From positions 62,001-126,000 of the forward strand of contig JBCCHB010000011.1 in the NCBI GenBank assembly GCA_039028975.1: a DNA stretch of 64,000 nucleotides. The letters run 5' to 3'. The notes beneath the pieces were generated by a model that saw nothing but the letters and a program-made list of their open reading frames with translations, did no database searches and was not told the DNA's origin. Both the position numbers and the translations under genes were made by a program. Shown here one piece after another: positions 51,964-59,975 of this stretch (the first letter of the stretch is position 1; every line of letters starts with the position of its first letter). This DNA is from JAHBNG01 sp039028975. GTDB taxonomy: Bacteria; Chloroflexota; Anaerolineae; Caldilineales; Caldilineaceae.

Positions 51964-54222
51964 ATGGCAACCACTGTTAGTAACCTCCAAAAACAAACCT
52001 TCACCATTACCGGCATGGACTGCGCTGGCTGCGCAAAATCTGTCGAAAGTGCTGTAAGCAAACTGGAGGGCGTAGTCGAATGCACGCTCAACTTTACCAC
52101 CGAAAAGCTGCACGTCTCTGGTGACATCAACAAAGATGAAGTGATTGGCCGCGTGCGCCAAGCAGGGTTTGATGTCGCTCACTCCATCGATTCTCTGGCG
52201 GATGGAGTCGAAGAAGAGACGCAGCCGCAGAATTTCCTACAATTTATGTGGCAACGATTTGAGACGCGGCTGGCGTTGCTGGGCGTTCTGCTGATTCTGC
52301 CGGGGCTGGCCGAGGAATTAGCAGGTATTGAGCACTGGCTGATCGACATCTGCTCGTTTGGCGCGTTGCTTGTGGCTGGTTGGCCTGTCGCTCGCAGTGC
52401 ATGGCGGGTGGTCACCATCAACCGCGAAATCAACATCAACGTACTCATGACCGTGGCGGCGGTTGGCGCAGTGATCATCGGCGCCTATGCCGAGGCGGGC
52501 ATGGTCATGGTGCTCTTTGCCATCGGCGAAGCGTTGGAAGGATACACGGCAAGCCGCGCCCGCCACTCTATTCGCAGCTTGATGGATGTGGCACCCCAAT
52601 TGGCGATGCGGCTCAAAAACGAAACAGGTAGAAACGGTACACAGGTTGAAGAGACCGTACACATTAACGGGTTGCAGGTTGGGGACGTCATTTTGGTAAA
52701 GCCGGGTGAGCGTATCGCTATGGACGGGCGGGTGATAGCTGGTGCATCATCGGTCAATCAGGCTGCAATTACGGGTGAGAGCCGCTTGGTCGAGAAGAGC
52801 CTAGACGGTGATGGCGACGTCTTTGCGGGCAGCGTCAACGGTGAGGGAGCGCTGGAAGTAGCAGTGACCCAATTGGCTGAAGACAACACCATCAGCCGAG
52901 TTATTCGCATGGTAGAGGAGGCCCAAGAGCGGCAAGCCCCAGCCCAACGCTTTATGGATCGCTTCGCCGCAATTTATACGCCCATCGTTATGATCATTGC
53001 GCTGGCTGTCGCCATCGTTCCACCCCTCTTTTTGGGGGAGCCTTTTTGGAATCCCGATCCAGAGACGTTCGGCTGGTTATACCGAGGATTGACGTTGCTT
53101 GTGGTTGCCTGCCCCTGTGCATTGGTTATTAGCACGCCCGTCAGCATCATCAGCGCGATTAGCAACGCCGCGCGTAATGGTGTGCTGGTCAAAGGGGGTG
53201 CGTATATCGAAGCACTAAGTCGTGTCCGCGCCGTTGCGCTAGACAAAACCGGCACGCTGACCCAAGGTAGGCCCGCGGTGATGGCTGTTCGGTCAGCCCA
53301 TTGTGAGGCCAAAAACGAAGAGCTGGACAACTGTATTCCCTGCAACGACGTGGTAGCGCTTGCCGCCGCGGTTGAACAGCGTAGTGAACATCCGCTGGCC
53401 CACGCCATTTTGAGCGAATCAACGCGACGGGGATTGGGTCATCGCTATCCCAGTGCCGAAGGGATCACCGCGCTGACGGGCAAAGGCATTGTGGGTACAG
53501 TCGATGGGCGGAGTATCTACGTTGGCAGCCATGCTTCCTTTGATGGTGAGGTTGCTCATTCCCACGAACACTGTGTAGCGGCAACTGCTGATGCATCCAA
53601 CGGCACTACCCCTATGATGGTGAGTGCAGACGGCGACTATCTGGGAACTATCACCGTAGCCGACAGTGTGCGAGAGAGCAGCAAAGCAGCCGTAGCCGAA
53701 ATGAAAGCGGCTGGGATTCGCGATATCATTATGTTAACGGGTGACAATGCCGGTACTGCCCAGGCAATTGCCGACGAGGTTGGCGTAACAGATGTGCGCG
53801 CTGAATTGCTGCCGGGGGACAAACTGAACGCAATCGAAGAATTGCAAATGCAATATGGATCTGTTGCCATGGTAGGGGATGGCATTAACGACGCCCCAGC
53901 TCTGGCCAGGGCAGACGTAGGCATTGCCATCGGTGGCGCAACAGGTACGGCCCAGGCCATGGAAACCGCAGACGTCACGCTCATGAGCGAAGATCTGCGC
54001 CAACTCTCCTTTGCCCTACGCCTAGCCAAGTCTGCCATGCAAACGATTCAGGCCAATGTCATCATGAGTATTGGTATCAAGCTTGCCTTTCTGGTGCTGG
54101 TCCTGTTGGGGGTAGGAACCATGTGGATGGCCGTGTTGGCCGATATGGGAACGTCGCTGTTGGTCACGCTCAATGGGATGCGACTGCTCCGTTTTGAAAG
54201 ACATAAAAGAGCTTTCAGCTAG
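51964..54222 (+). CDS. P1B-type heavy-metal ATPase, Zn/Cd/Pb class
   Basis: ATG at 51964 follows GAAAGG and is preferred over a TTG 21 bp upstream. The 752-residue protein has an N-terminal metal-binding domain with GMDCAGC (17-23), the CPC motif in VACPCAL (383-385), phosphorylated Asp427 in DKTGTLTQG, SEHPLAHA and GDGINDAPAL. The last helices show NVIMSIGIKLAFL and ADMGTSL (Lys and DxG), the combination of the Zn/Cd/Pb-exporting ZntA/CadA group. A short His-rich stretch (EVAHSHEHC) lies in the nucleotide-binding domain. It exports excess divalent metal under control of the MerR-type regulator upstream. Confidence 0.92.
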   Translation: MATTVSNLQKQTFTITGMDCAGCAKSVESAVSKLEGVVECTLNFTTEKLHVSGDINKDEVIGRVRQAGFDVAHSIDSLADGVEEETQPQNFLQFMWQRFETRLALLGVLLILPGLAEELAGIEHWLIDICSFGALLVAGWPVARSAWRVVTINREININVLMTVAAVGAVIIGAYAEAGMVMVLFAIGEALEGYTASRARHSIRSLMDVAPQLAMRLKNETGRNGTQVEETVHINGLQVGDVILVKPGERIAMDGRVIAGASSVNQAAITGESRLVEKSLDGDGDVFAGSVNGEGALEVAVTQLAEDNTISRVIRMVEEAQERQAPAQRFMDRFAAIYTPIVMIIALAVAIVPPLFLGEPFWNPDPETFGWLYRGLTLLVVACPCALVISTPVSIISAISNAARNGVLVKGGAYIEALSRVRAVALDKTGTLTQGRPAVMAVRSAHCEAKNEELDNCIPCNDVVALAAAVEQRSEHPLAHAILSESTRRGLGHRYPSAEGITALTGKGIVGTVDGRSIYVGSHASFDGEVAHSHEHCVAATADASNGTTPMMVSADGDYLGTITVADSVRESSKAAVAEMKAAGIRDIIMLTGDNAGTAQAIADEVGVTDVRAELLPGDKLNAIEELQMQYGSVAMVGDGINDAPALARADVGIAIGGATGTAQAMETADVTLMSEDLRQLSFALRLAKSAMQTIQANVIMSIGIKLAFLVLVLLGVGTMWMAVLADMGTSLLVTLNGMRLLRFERHKRAFS

Positions 54223-54248
54223 TCAGCCGTCAGCTATACCCAGCTCCG

Positions 54249-54306
54249 TTTGAAAACAGGAGTTTGGTCATCCGAGTAATAGCCTTGGAAAACTCCTGTT
54301 TTCAAA
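54249..54306. repeat. Perfect 17-bp inverted repeat
   Basis: TTTGAAAACAGGAGTTT (54249-54265) and AAACTCCTGTTTTCAAA (54290-54306) pair perfectly around 24 nt. It lies 27 bp after the ATPase stop codon. A related motif (GGAAAACT...TTTTGAAA...GTATA) recurs near 54721. Confidence 0.75.
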
Positions 54307-54406
54307 ACGACCGCAGTATAGGTCGGAGCGACCACTACGTGAGCAGTCAGCATCTGGCCACGTGTTAGGAGCAATTTTTACACTTTCCTATACGACTATA
54401 GACATC

Positions 54407-54471
54407 AAGAAAAAGATTTTCCAACCGCCCCCTGAGCGTGTCGAAGGGTAAGGGCGGAAAATCTTTTTCTT
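54407..54471. repeat. Nested hairpin with a REP-like core
   Basis: AAGAAAAAGATTTTCC (54407-54422) plus CGCCC pairs with GGGCGGAAAATCTTTTTCTT (54452-54471), with a 4-nt bulge. Its loop holds CCTGAGCGTGTCGAAGGG, a relative of the REP-like motif in the binding-protein linkers. The rest of the gene-free stretch 54223-54816 shows no coding frame. Confidence 0.75.
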
Positions 54472-54730
54472 AAAAACTATAGAATAGAGCCATTGGCTGA
54501 GCGGTACCTCAATTTGCTTCTTGCACAACTGCTTATTCGGCAAGGTTTCCGCTCAGCACTTGCTATCTGCTATGATATCTTACACTCCCTTCATTGCGAG
54601 AACCCAAGAGTACCAAAATTCATTGGAAAGGCAATTTGCTCAACTGGCAAAATTGTAGTGTAATTGAGCTAAATGAGATCGTGTCTCATTAGTGCGCTTT
54701 GGCTTCTCTGTTCTAGCCAAGGAAAACTAC

Positions 54731-54778
54731 GATTTTGAAATCGGCTGCTGTATAAATCCCCCCCTGTCTTTCAAAATC
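54731..54778. repeat. 10-bp inverted repeat
   Basis: GATTTTGAAA (54731-54740) pairs with TTTCAAAATC (54769-54778), 39 bp before the next gene. The left part (GGAAAACTAC...GTATA) resembles the sequence around 54287-54325 with changes in the stem bases. Confidence 0.6.
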
Positions 54779-54816
54779 TAAGACAACCAAATCACCCATT
54801 CATCTATCGAAACAAT

Positions 54817-56436
54817 ATGAATAATAAAATAACTTGTACACCACTCCTCGTCCCCATTTTTTCACAAGGTATCCAACATAAACCGAAAATCTCTACTTTT
54901 GTATCTGTTTGGATTTTCAGCGTTGTTATGTTGCTGATTGCGGCCTGCACACCACCGGAGATGGCCGCTACCGCACCTGCCAGCCGCATTGCCGAAGACG
55001 GCACCAAGAGCCTTGTGTTTGGCGAGATTTTCTGGCCCTCGGCTGGCTTTGCTATTGAAACGGATGATTCTTTCAACCTCATGGGATGGGGGATAACTGA
55101 GACCCTTGTCAAAGTCGATTTTGAGGGACAGATGGTCCCTTTCCTTGCCGAATCGTGGACCCAGACTGACGATACAACTTGGAGCTTTACGCTACGTGAG
55201 GGCATAGCCTTCCAAAACGGTGAACCCTTCAATGCTGATGCAGTTGCGATTGCCTTCAATCACTTGCTGAACAGCGAGACGCCACCGCGTGGATTAACGC
55301 CGGAGAACATTGCGTCAATCGAGGCGGCTGATGAGCGAACCGTGGTGATCCGCACGGTTGAGCCGGATGTACTCATGCCCAACCGAATGACTGCACCGAG
55401 CTTTGGTATTCTTGCGCCCAGCGCCTACGATAGCAGCCCAACCTCTCCATTCAGCACTGGTACTGGACCCTTTATCTTGATCCAGGAGGAGCCGGACCAA
55501 AGCGCAACGCTAGTGAAGAACGAAGACTATTGGGGTGGTGAAGTTGCCCTCGATGAAGTGCTCGTCCTCTCGGCTCCTGACGGCGACGTGCGTGCCACCA
55601 TGCTGCGCACGGGCGAAATAGACATTGCGGAGAGCCTCCCGATTCCGCAAATCCCTCTATTGGAAGCTGAGTCAGCGGTTACGCTTGCACGCCTAGCCGA
55701 GCCGCGTACCCGCACCCTCTATCTCAACAATGTAGACGGCCCAATGGCAGATGTAGAAGTCCGCCGTGCGGTGCTTCACGCAATCGACAAACAGAGCATT
55801 GTGGACGCGATTCTGGAAGGCGTTGGCGAAGTTGCGGCTGGCCCGTTTGGTCCGACAGAAGCCTGGGTTAATAAGGATGTCGCTGTCGATACGTATGATC
55901 CAGAAAAAGCAAAGCAGATTTTAGCTGATGCAGGCTATGCCGAAGGCGACCTATCCATAGAAATCGCCACTTATCCATCGCGCTCGTCTCTCCCCCCCTC
56001 TGCCATTGCCATTCAGCAGATGCTGGGCGATGTGGGCATCACTGCCGAGGTGCGAATTGCCCCCTACAGCGCAGTCGAGCCAGATGTGCTGGCTGGCGAC
56101 TTTGACATCTTCATCGTCTCGCGCGGTCACCTGCTCGACAACTATGACCCAGAAGGCTTCCTGACCGCGGATTTCTCCTGCGGCGGCGGCTATAACCTGA
56201 ACCAGTACTGCAACGAAACGGTCGATAACTTGCTGGCCGAAGCACGTACTTTATCTGACAGCGAGGCGAGGTTTGACATCTACCGTCAGATTCAGTCCAT
56301 CGTCGTCGAAGAGGACGTTGCCAGCATATTCCTCAACTACACAGAGGATACTGACGGTTATCGCGCGGGCATCCTCAACTATCGGGTACACCCGTTGGGC
56401 TACTACACGCTCACGCCCGAGTTGGATGTAGAGTAG
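54817..56436 (+). CDS. Opp/Nik-type ABC transporter substrate-binding lipoprotein
   Basis: The 539-residue protein is a class II (SBP_bac_5) binding protein: LVFGEIFWPSAGFAIETDD, the LAESWTQTDDTTWSFTLREGIAFQNGEPFNADAVA signature and WGGEVALDEV. An N-terminal extension of about 25 residues precedes the hydrophobic segment, and the lipobox is LLIAAC, with Cys near 44; a later start may be used. Relatives bind peptides, nickel chelates or metallophores. The permeases at 56596 and 57546 are its partners. No matching ATPase genes follow. Ligand cannot be read from sequence. Confidence 0.88.
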   Translation: MNNKITCTPLLVPIFSQGIQHKPKISTFVSVWIFSVVMLLIAACTPPEMAATAPASRIAEDGTKSLVFGEIFWPSAGFAIETDDSFNLMGWGITETLVKVDFEGQMVPFLAESWTQTDDTTWSFTLREGIAFQNGEPFNADAVAIAFNHLLNSETPPRGLTPENIASIEAADERTVVIRTVEPDVLMPNRMTAPSFGILAPSAYDSSPTSPFSTGTGPFILIQEEPDQSATLVKNEDYWGGEVALDEVLVLSAPDGDVRATMLRTGEIDIAESLPIPQIPLLEAESAVTLARLAEPRTRTLYLNNVDGPMADVEVRRAVLHAIDKQSIVDAILEGVGEVAAGPFGPTEAWVNKDVAVDTYDPEKAKQILADAGYAEGDLSIEIATYPSRSSLPPSAIAIQQMLGDVGITAEVRIAPYSAVEPDVLAGDFDIFIVSRGHLLDNYDPEGFLTADFSCGGGYNLNQYCNETVDNLLAEARTLSDSEARFDIYRQIQSIVVEEDVASIFLNYTEDTDGYRAGILNYRVHPLGYYTLTPELDVE

Positions 56437-56499
56437 TCGATAGTCCGAGGTCGATAGTTCCGGGGTTGGTAATCAGTTTTTTAGTCAAACCAGACCAAG

Positions 56500-56590
56500 G
56501 ACTTTGGACTCTAGACTCTAGACTCTAGACTCTAGACTCTGGACTCTAGACTCTGGACCCTGGACTATCGACTCTAGACTCTGGACCAAG
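56500..56590. repeat. Thirteen-unit heptamer array (GACTCTA type)
   Basis: Thirteen consecutive heptamers (GACTTTG, GACTCTA, GACTCTG, GACCCTG, GACTATC, GACCAAG) run from 56500 to 56590 without a break. Five bases separate the array from the ATG of the permease gene, and the last units create an AAGG before it. Confidence 0.88.
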
Positions 56591-56595
56591 GTCCT

Positions 56596-57543
56596 ATGAC
56601 CAACCAACTCCTTCGTCGGCTTACCCTACTCCCAATTATCCTCTTTGTGGCGTCACTCGTCATCTTTCTGCTGCCTTACGCCACTGGCGTTGACCCTACT
56701 ATGGCCGTGATTCGGGCCAGGGTTGGCGAGCGCGTGCTGACGGAAGAATCCATCGAGCGACTGCGTATTGAGCTAAATATGGATCGCAGCCTGCCTATCC
56801 TCTACACGCAGTGGGCAGGTCAGTTGATGCGCGGCGACATGGGGTTCTCCTACGTTAGCCGTGCTCCCGTAGGGACCATTATCGGGCGCGGCCTACGCGT
56901 AACGGGGCTGCTTTCGTCGATTGCATTGCTGTTAGCCGTCACATTGGCACTACCGCTTGGCATTTGGGCAGCCATGCGACCAGGTTCGTGGATTGACATG
57001 TTGGTAACGCTCACCTCCCAGATTGGTGTGGCCATTCCCCAATATGTGATTGCCCCGCTGCTGATCTTAGTCTTTGCCGTTTGGGCTGGCTGGTTACCGT
57101 CATCAGGCTGGCGCGGGCCGAACTTTATGATCCTGCCAGCGTTGACGTTGACCATGGGGCCGTTGCCCTATCTGACCCAGACCACCCGAGCGGCCATGCT
57201 AGACGTACTCAACTCTGATTATATTCGCACAGCACGTGGCAAAGGGCTGCCGACGGGACGAATCGTACGCCAGCACGCGTTGCGCAACGCGCTCATTCCG
57301 GTGATTACCCTAACGACAATTTGGCTAGCCGGACTGATCGGCGGCTCTGTTATTGTGGAGGTGATCTTTGCGATTCCAGGGCTAGGGCGCATTCTCTACG
57401 GTGCAGTGCTGGCAGGAGATATCCCTCTAATTCAGGCAGGATTGATGGTCATCGTCACCCTGGCAATCGTGATCAATACGCTAACCGACCTGCTCTACAT
57501 CGTCCTTAACCCTGCTTTGCGGACCAGCGCAGGGGGCGCATAG
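56596..57543 (+). CDS. Opp/Nik-type ABC permease, DppB/NikB-like
   Basis: The 315-residue protein has six helices and the family features: N-terminal GVDPTMAVIRARVG, RLRIELNMDRSLPILYTQWAGQLMRGDMGFS, and the coupling segment EYIRTARGKGL-like DYIRTARGKGLPTGRIVRQHALRNALIPVI. It should form the channel with the product of 57546. Only 2 bp separate the two genes. The gene is preceded by a heptamer array instead of a normal leader. Confidence 0.92.
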   Translation: MTNQLLRRLTLLPIILFVASLVIFLLPYATGVDPTMAVIRARVGERVLTEESIERLRIELNMDRSLPILYTQWAGQLMRGDMGFSYVSRAPVGTIIGRGLRVTGLLSSIALLLAVTLALPLGIWAAMRPGSWIDMLVTLTSQIGVAIPQYVIAPLLILVFAVWAGWLPSSGWRGPNFMILPALTLTMGPLPYLTQTTRAAMLDVLNSDYIRTARGKGLPTGRIVRQHALRNALIPVITLTTIWLAGLIGGSVIVEVIFAIPGLGRILYGAVLAGDIPLIQAGLMVIVTLAIVINTLTDLLYIVLNPALRTSAGGA

Positions 57544-57545
57544 AA

Positions 57546-58451
57546 ATGACGGTGCAAACGAGCGGGCTGAAGACGCAACAGAGTGCCACGCCAGAAGACC
57601 CTCAACAAGTTGATGCGACAGCCTTGAAGACAAAACATGTACGTTTACCCCTCGCAACGCTCATCGGCGGAAGCGTTTTGGCCCTGATCGTGATTGCGAC
57701 CATATTTGCACCGTGGATCTCACCACTCGATCCCATCACTCAAGTCCTGAGCGACCGCTTGCTGCCACCAACGGCGGAACATCTACTGGGTACGGATCAC
57801 TTGGGTCGCGATGTCTTTGCACGGTTGCTATATGGTGGGCGCTTCACCCTAGTACTGACGATTGTAGCTGTGCTCATTTCTGCTGGGGTGGGTACGGCAC
57901 TCGGCGCACTCGCAGGCTGGATGGGTGGTTTGCTGGACGAGGTACTCATGCGTACCGTCGACCTATTGCTTGTCTTTCCCAGTATTATCACGGCACTCGT
58001 GATTGCTGCGCTGCTGGACCCCGGCTTTGGCACCCTGCTTCTGGCCCTCACCATCGCTGGCTGGTCCCCATTCGCTCGGCTAGCCCGTGCGCTGACGCTG
58101 GATGTTAGTACCCAGCCTTACCTGGAGGCAGCGCGATCTCTCGGCGCTCCCCAAATGCGAATCATTAACCGTCATATTGGTCCCAACATCATTGGTCCAC
58201 TACTGGCAATATCCTTTTTGCGCTTTGGACACATTTTGTTGACAATTGCAGGACTCTCCTATCTGGGATTGGGCGCACAACCGCCAACGCCTGATTGGGG
58301 GGCAATGATCGCCGAAGCCTTGCCCTATATGCAGCGCGTGCCGCTACTTCTATTTGTGCCAAGTCTGGCGATTTTTCTGACGGCGCTCAGCGTCACAATT
58401 GTGGGCCAAGGGCTGATGTTGGTCTTTGATCCTAAGCAGAGAACCAGCTGA
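57546..58451 (+). CDS. Opp/Nik-type ABC permease, DppC/NikC-like
   Basis: The 301-residue protein has an N-terminal anchor, HLLGTDHLGRDVFARLLYGGRFTL and the coupling segment YLEAARSLGAPQMRIINRHIGPNIIGPLL, all typical of DppC/NikC. It completes the membrane part of the transporter begun at 54817. The two ATPase subunits (DppD/DppF type) that normally follow are replaced here by a flavoenzyme gene. Confidence 0.92.
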   Translation: MTVQTSGLKTQQSATPEDPQQVDATALKTKHVRLPLATLIGGSVLALIVIATIFAPWISPLDPITQVLSDRLLPPTAEHLLGTDHLGRDVFARLLYGGRFTLVLTIVAVLISAGVGTALGALAGWMGGLLDEVLMRTVDLLLVFPSIITALVIAALLDPGFGTLLLALTIAGWSPFARLARALTLDVSTQPYLEAARSLGAPQMRIINRHIGPNIIGPLLAISFLRFGHILLTIAGLSYLGLGAQPPTPDWGAMIAEALPYMQRVPLLLFVPSLAIFLTALSVTIVGQGLMLVFDPKQRTS

Positions 58452-58503
58452 ATTGAACACTTGTCGCTGTTATTTGTCATTTGTCACTGACATCCGCCCA
58501 CTA

Positions 58504-58531
58504 AGGACCAATGACTAAGGACCAAAAATAC
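58504..58531. repeat. Four heptamers in register with a start codon
   Basis: AGGACCA, ATGACTA, AGGACCA and AAAATAC fill 58504-58531, and the ATG at 58532 opens the next unit. Reverse-type units (TTGTCAT, TTGTCAC) lie just upstream (58465-58490). Confidence 0.8.
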
Positions 58532-59680
58532 ATGTACGAATACGCAGTTATAGGAAAAGGGATGATCGGCTCCGCAGCCGCCCGCTATTTGAGCCAGTGG
58601 TCGGACGAGGTTGTGCTGATCGGGCCGGACGAGCCGACGGGCGATTGGTCGCAGCACGATGGCGTCTTTGCCAGTCACTATGATCAGGGGCGGATTACGC
58701 GCGTTATGGATCGCTCTATAGCGTGGGGCATATGGGCCATGCGATCAATTGAAGCCTATCCAGAAATTGAAGCGCAGAGCGGCATTCGCTTTCATCACGC
58801 TTGTGGCAGCGTTTGTGTCGGCTTTACTGAAGATATGCCCAACGGATACATCAGTGGCTACGAGCGCACGGCACATCAGTTAGGCATCTTCTATGAGAAG
58901 TATACGAGCGAGGACTTTTGCCAACGCTACCCTGAATATTTCTTTGAAAAAGGGCTGGATGTGGTCTTCGAGAAGGGGCAGGCAGGCTATATCAACCCCC
59001 GTTCGTTAGTTGAAGCCCAAGTCAAGATTACCGAGTCCCAGGGCGCAGACATTGTACGGGAGACGGTGGTTGAGATCGACAGCGGCAACGCAAATGTCAC
59101 GCTGACAACCGATGGTGGCCAAACCATTCAGGCCAAGAAAGTGCTCGTTGCGGCTGGCGCATGGACTGAATTTTTAACTGGCACAAAGCTCGGACTGATC
59201 CCAACACCGCGTACCGTAACTATGGCCGAGATCGATGCCCAGGAAGCGGAACGACTGCGCGAAATGCCGGTCATCATGTGGTATGAAGGCATGAACGATC
59301 CCGACATCGAAGGAGTCTACATCCTGCCACCAATTGAGTATCCTGATGGCAAGACCTACATCAAGCTGGGTGGTGCGCTGCGGCAGCAAGGCTATCCTCA
59401 GAGTGACACTGAACTGAGGCGCTGGTTTCACGGTGAAGGTAGCCCCATTGAAGCCAGAGCACTCGAACGAGAGTTGCGCCGGGTAATCCCTGGTCTGCGA
59501 ACCATCTCTGTCCAGGCCAAGACTTGTGTTGTCACCAACCGCACCGATGAAAACATGCCTCTGATCGAGCCAATTGTAGAGGGGAAAGTGATGGTAGCTG
59601 CTGCTGGGTGTGGTTCCTCAGCCAAGTCATCGAATGAGATTGGCAGGCTGGCGGCGCTGCAGTTGATGTGGATGACCTAG
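58532..59680 (+). CDS. FAD-dependent amine oxidase, monomeric sarcosine oxidase-like (paralogue)
   Basis: ATG at 58532 is chosen because its product (MYEYAVIGKGMIGSAAARYL) aligns end to end with the paralogue at 24914; an in-frame ATG 7 codons upstream lies in a heptamer array. Landmarks are identical: HDGVFASHYDQGRITR, GSVCVGF, TVTMAEIDAQEAERLREMP and KTCVVTNRTDENMPLIE, with Cys332 as the predicted covalent flavin attachment. Its position right after an Opp/Nik-type transporter and before a DgcA-like demethylase suggests breakdown of an imported N-methylated compound. Confidence 0.87.
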   Translation: MYEYAVIGKGMIGSAAARYLSQWSDEVVLIGPDEPTGDWSQHDGVFASHYDQGRITRVMDRSIAWGIWAMRSIEAYPEIEAQSGIRFHHACGSVCVGFTEDMPNGYISGYERTAHQLGIFYEKYTSEDFCQRYPEYFFEKGLDVVFEKGQAGYINPRSLVEAQVKITESQGADIVRETVVEIDSGNANVTLTTDGGQTIQAKKVLVAAGAWTEFLTGTKLGLIPTPRTVTMAEIDAQEAERLREMPVIMWYEGMNDPDIEGVYILPPIEYPDGKTYIKLGGALRQQGYPQSDTELRRWFHGEGSPIEARALERELRRVIPGLRTISVQAKTCVVTNRTDENMPLIEPIVEGKVMVAAAGCGSSAKSSNEIGRLAALQLMWMT

Positions 59681-59742
59681 GCTTTCGTAGTCGGAATCTC
59701 CAACTGTACTGAAATGGGGTGCGTTTTAGTTTGGGGGTACAA

Positions 59743-59757
59743 GAGTGCGTCGCACTC
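59743..59757. repeat. Palindrome GAGTGCGTCGCACTC
   Basis: Seven-bp arms around a single central base, in the 200-bp stretch upstream of the promoter at 59833. No U-tract follows, so termination is uncertain. Confidence 0.45.
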
Positions 59758-59832
59758 GACTGGCTACATTCTCGCCCCGAAACCCAAAGGCACCCACTGA
59801 AATGCATCAAAGTGCTTTGTTTGGTCCTGACA

Positions 59833-59841
59833 TGGTATAAT
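59833..59841 (+). promoter_or_regulatory. Extended -10 promoter (TGGTATAAT)
   Basis: A perfect TATAAT (59836-59841) with an upstream TGG extension. No good -35 is seen at 17 bp, which extended -10 promoters can tolerate. Transcription would start near 59848, just ahead of the short open frame at 59881 and the gene at 59976. Confidence 0.55.
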
Positions 59842-59880
59842 TTGGATAATATTCGTAAATGATAGTGGGAGGAAATGGAT

Positions 59881-59919
59881 ATGGCTGAATACTCGCGTCG
59901 CTGTTGCAGATATTTTTGA
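59881..59919 (+). CDS. Predicted leader peptide with Arg-Arg-Cys-Cys motif
   Basis: The 12-codon frame MAEYSRRCCRYF has GGGAGG (59867-59872) at an ideal 8-nt spacing. It sits between a strong -10 element and the old-yellow-enzyme gene, 56 bp before that gene's start. An in-frame ATG two codons earlier is possible but too close to the ribosome site. Short leader peptides rich in consecutive Cys codons are known upstream of sulfur genes in mycobacteria, where stalling on Cys codons controls downstream genes. A similar role here is inference. Confidence 0.5.
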   Translation: MAEYSRRCCRYF

Positions 59920-59975
59920 AAGTTAGGCCCTTGCTTTTGTTCTACCCTTTTTGCCTACCGCTGGAGGTAAGCTGA

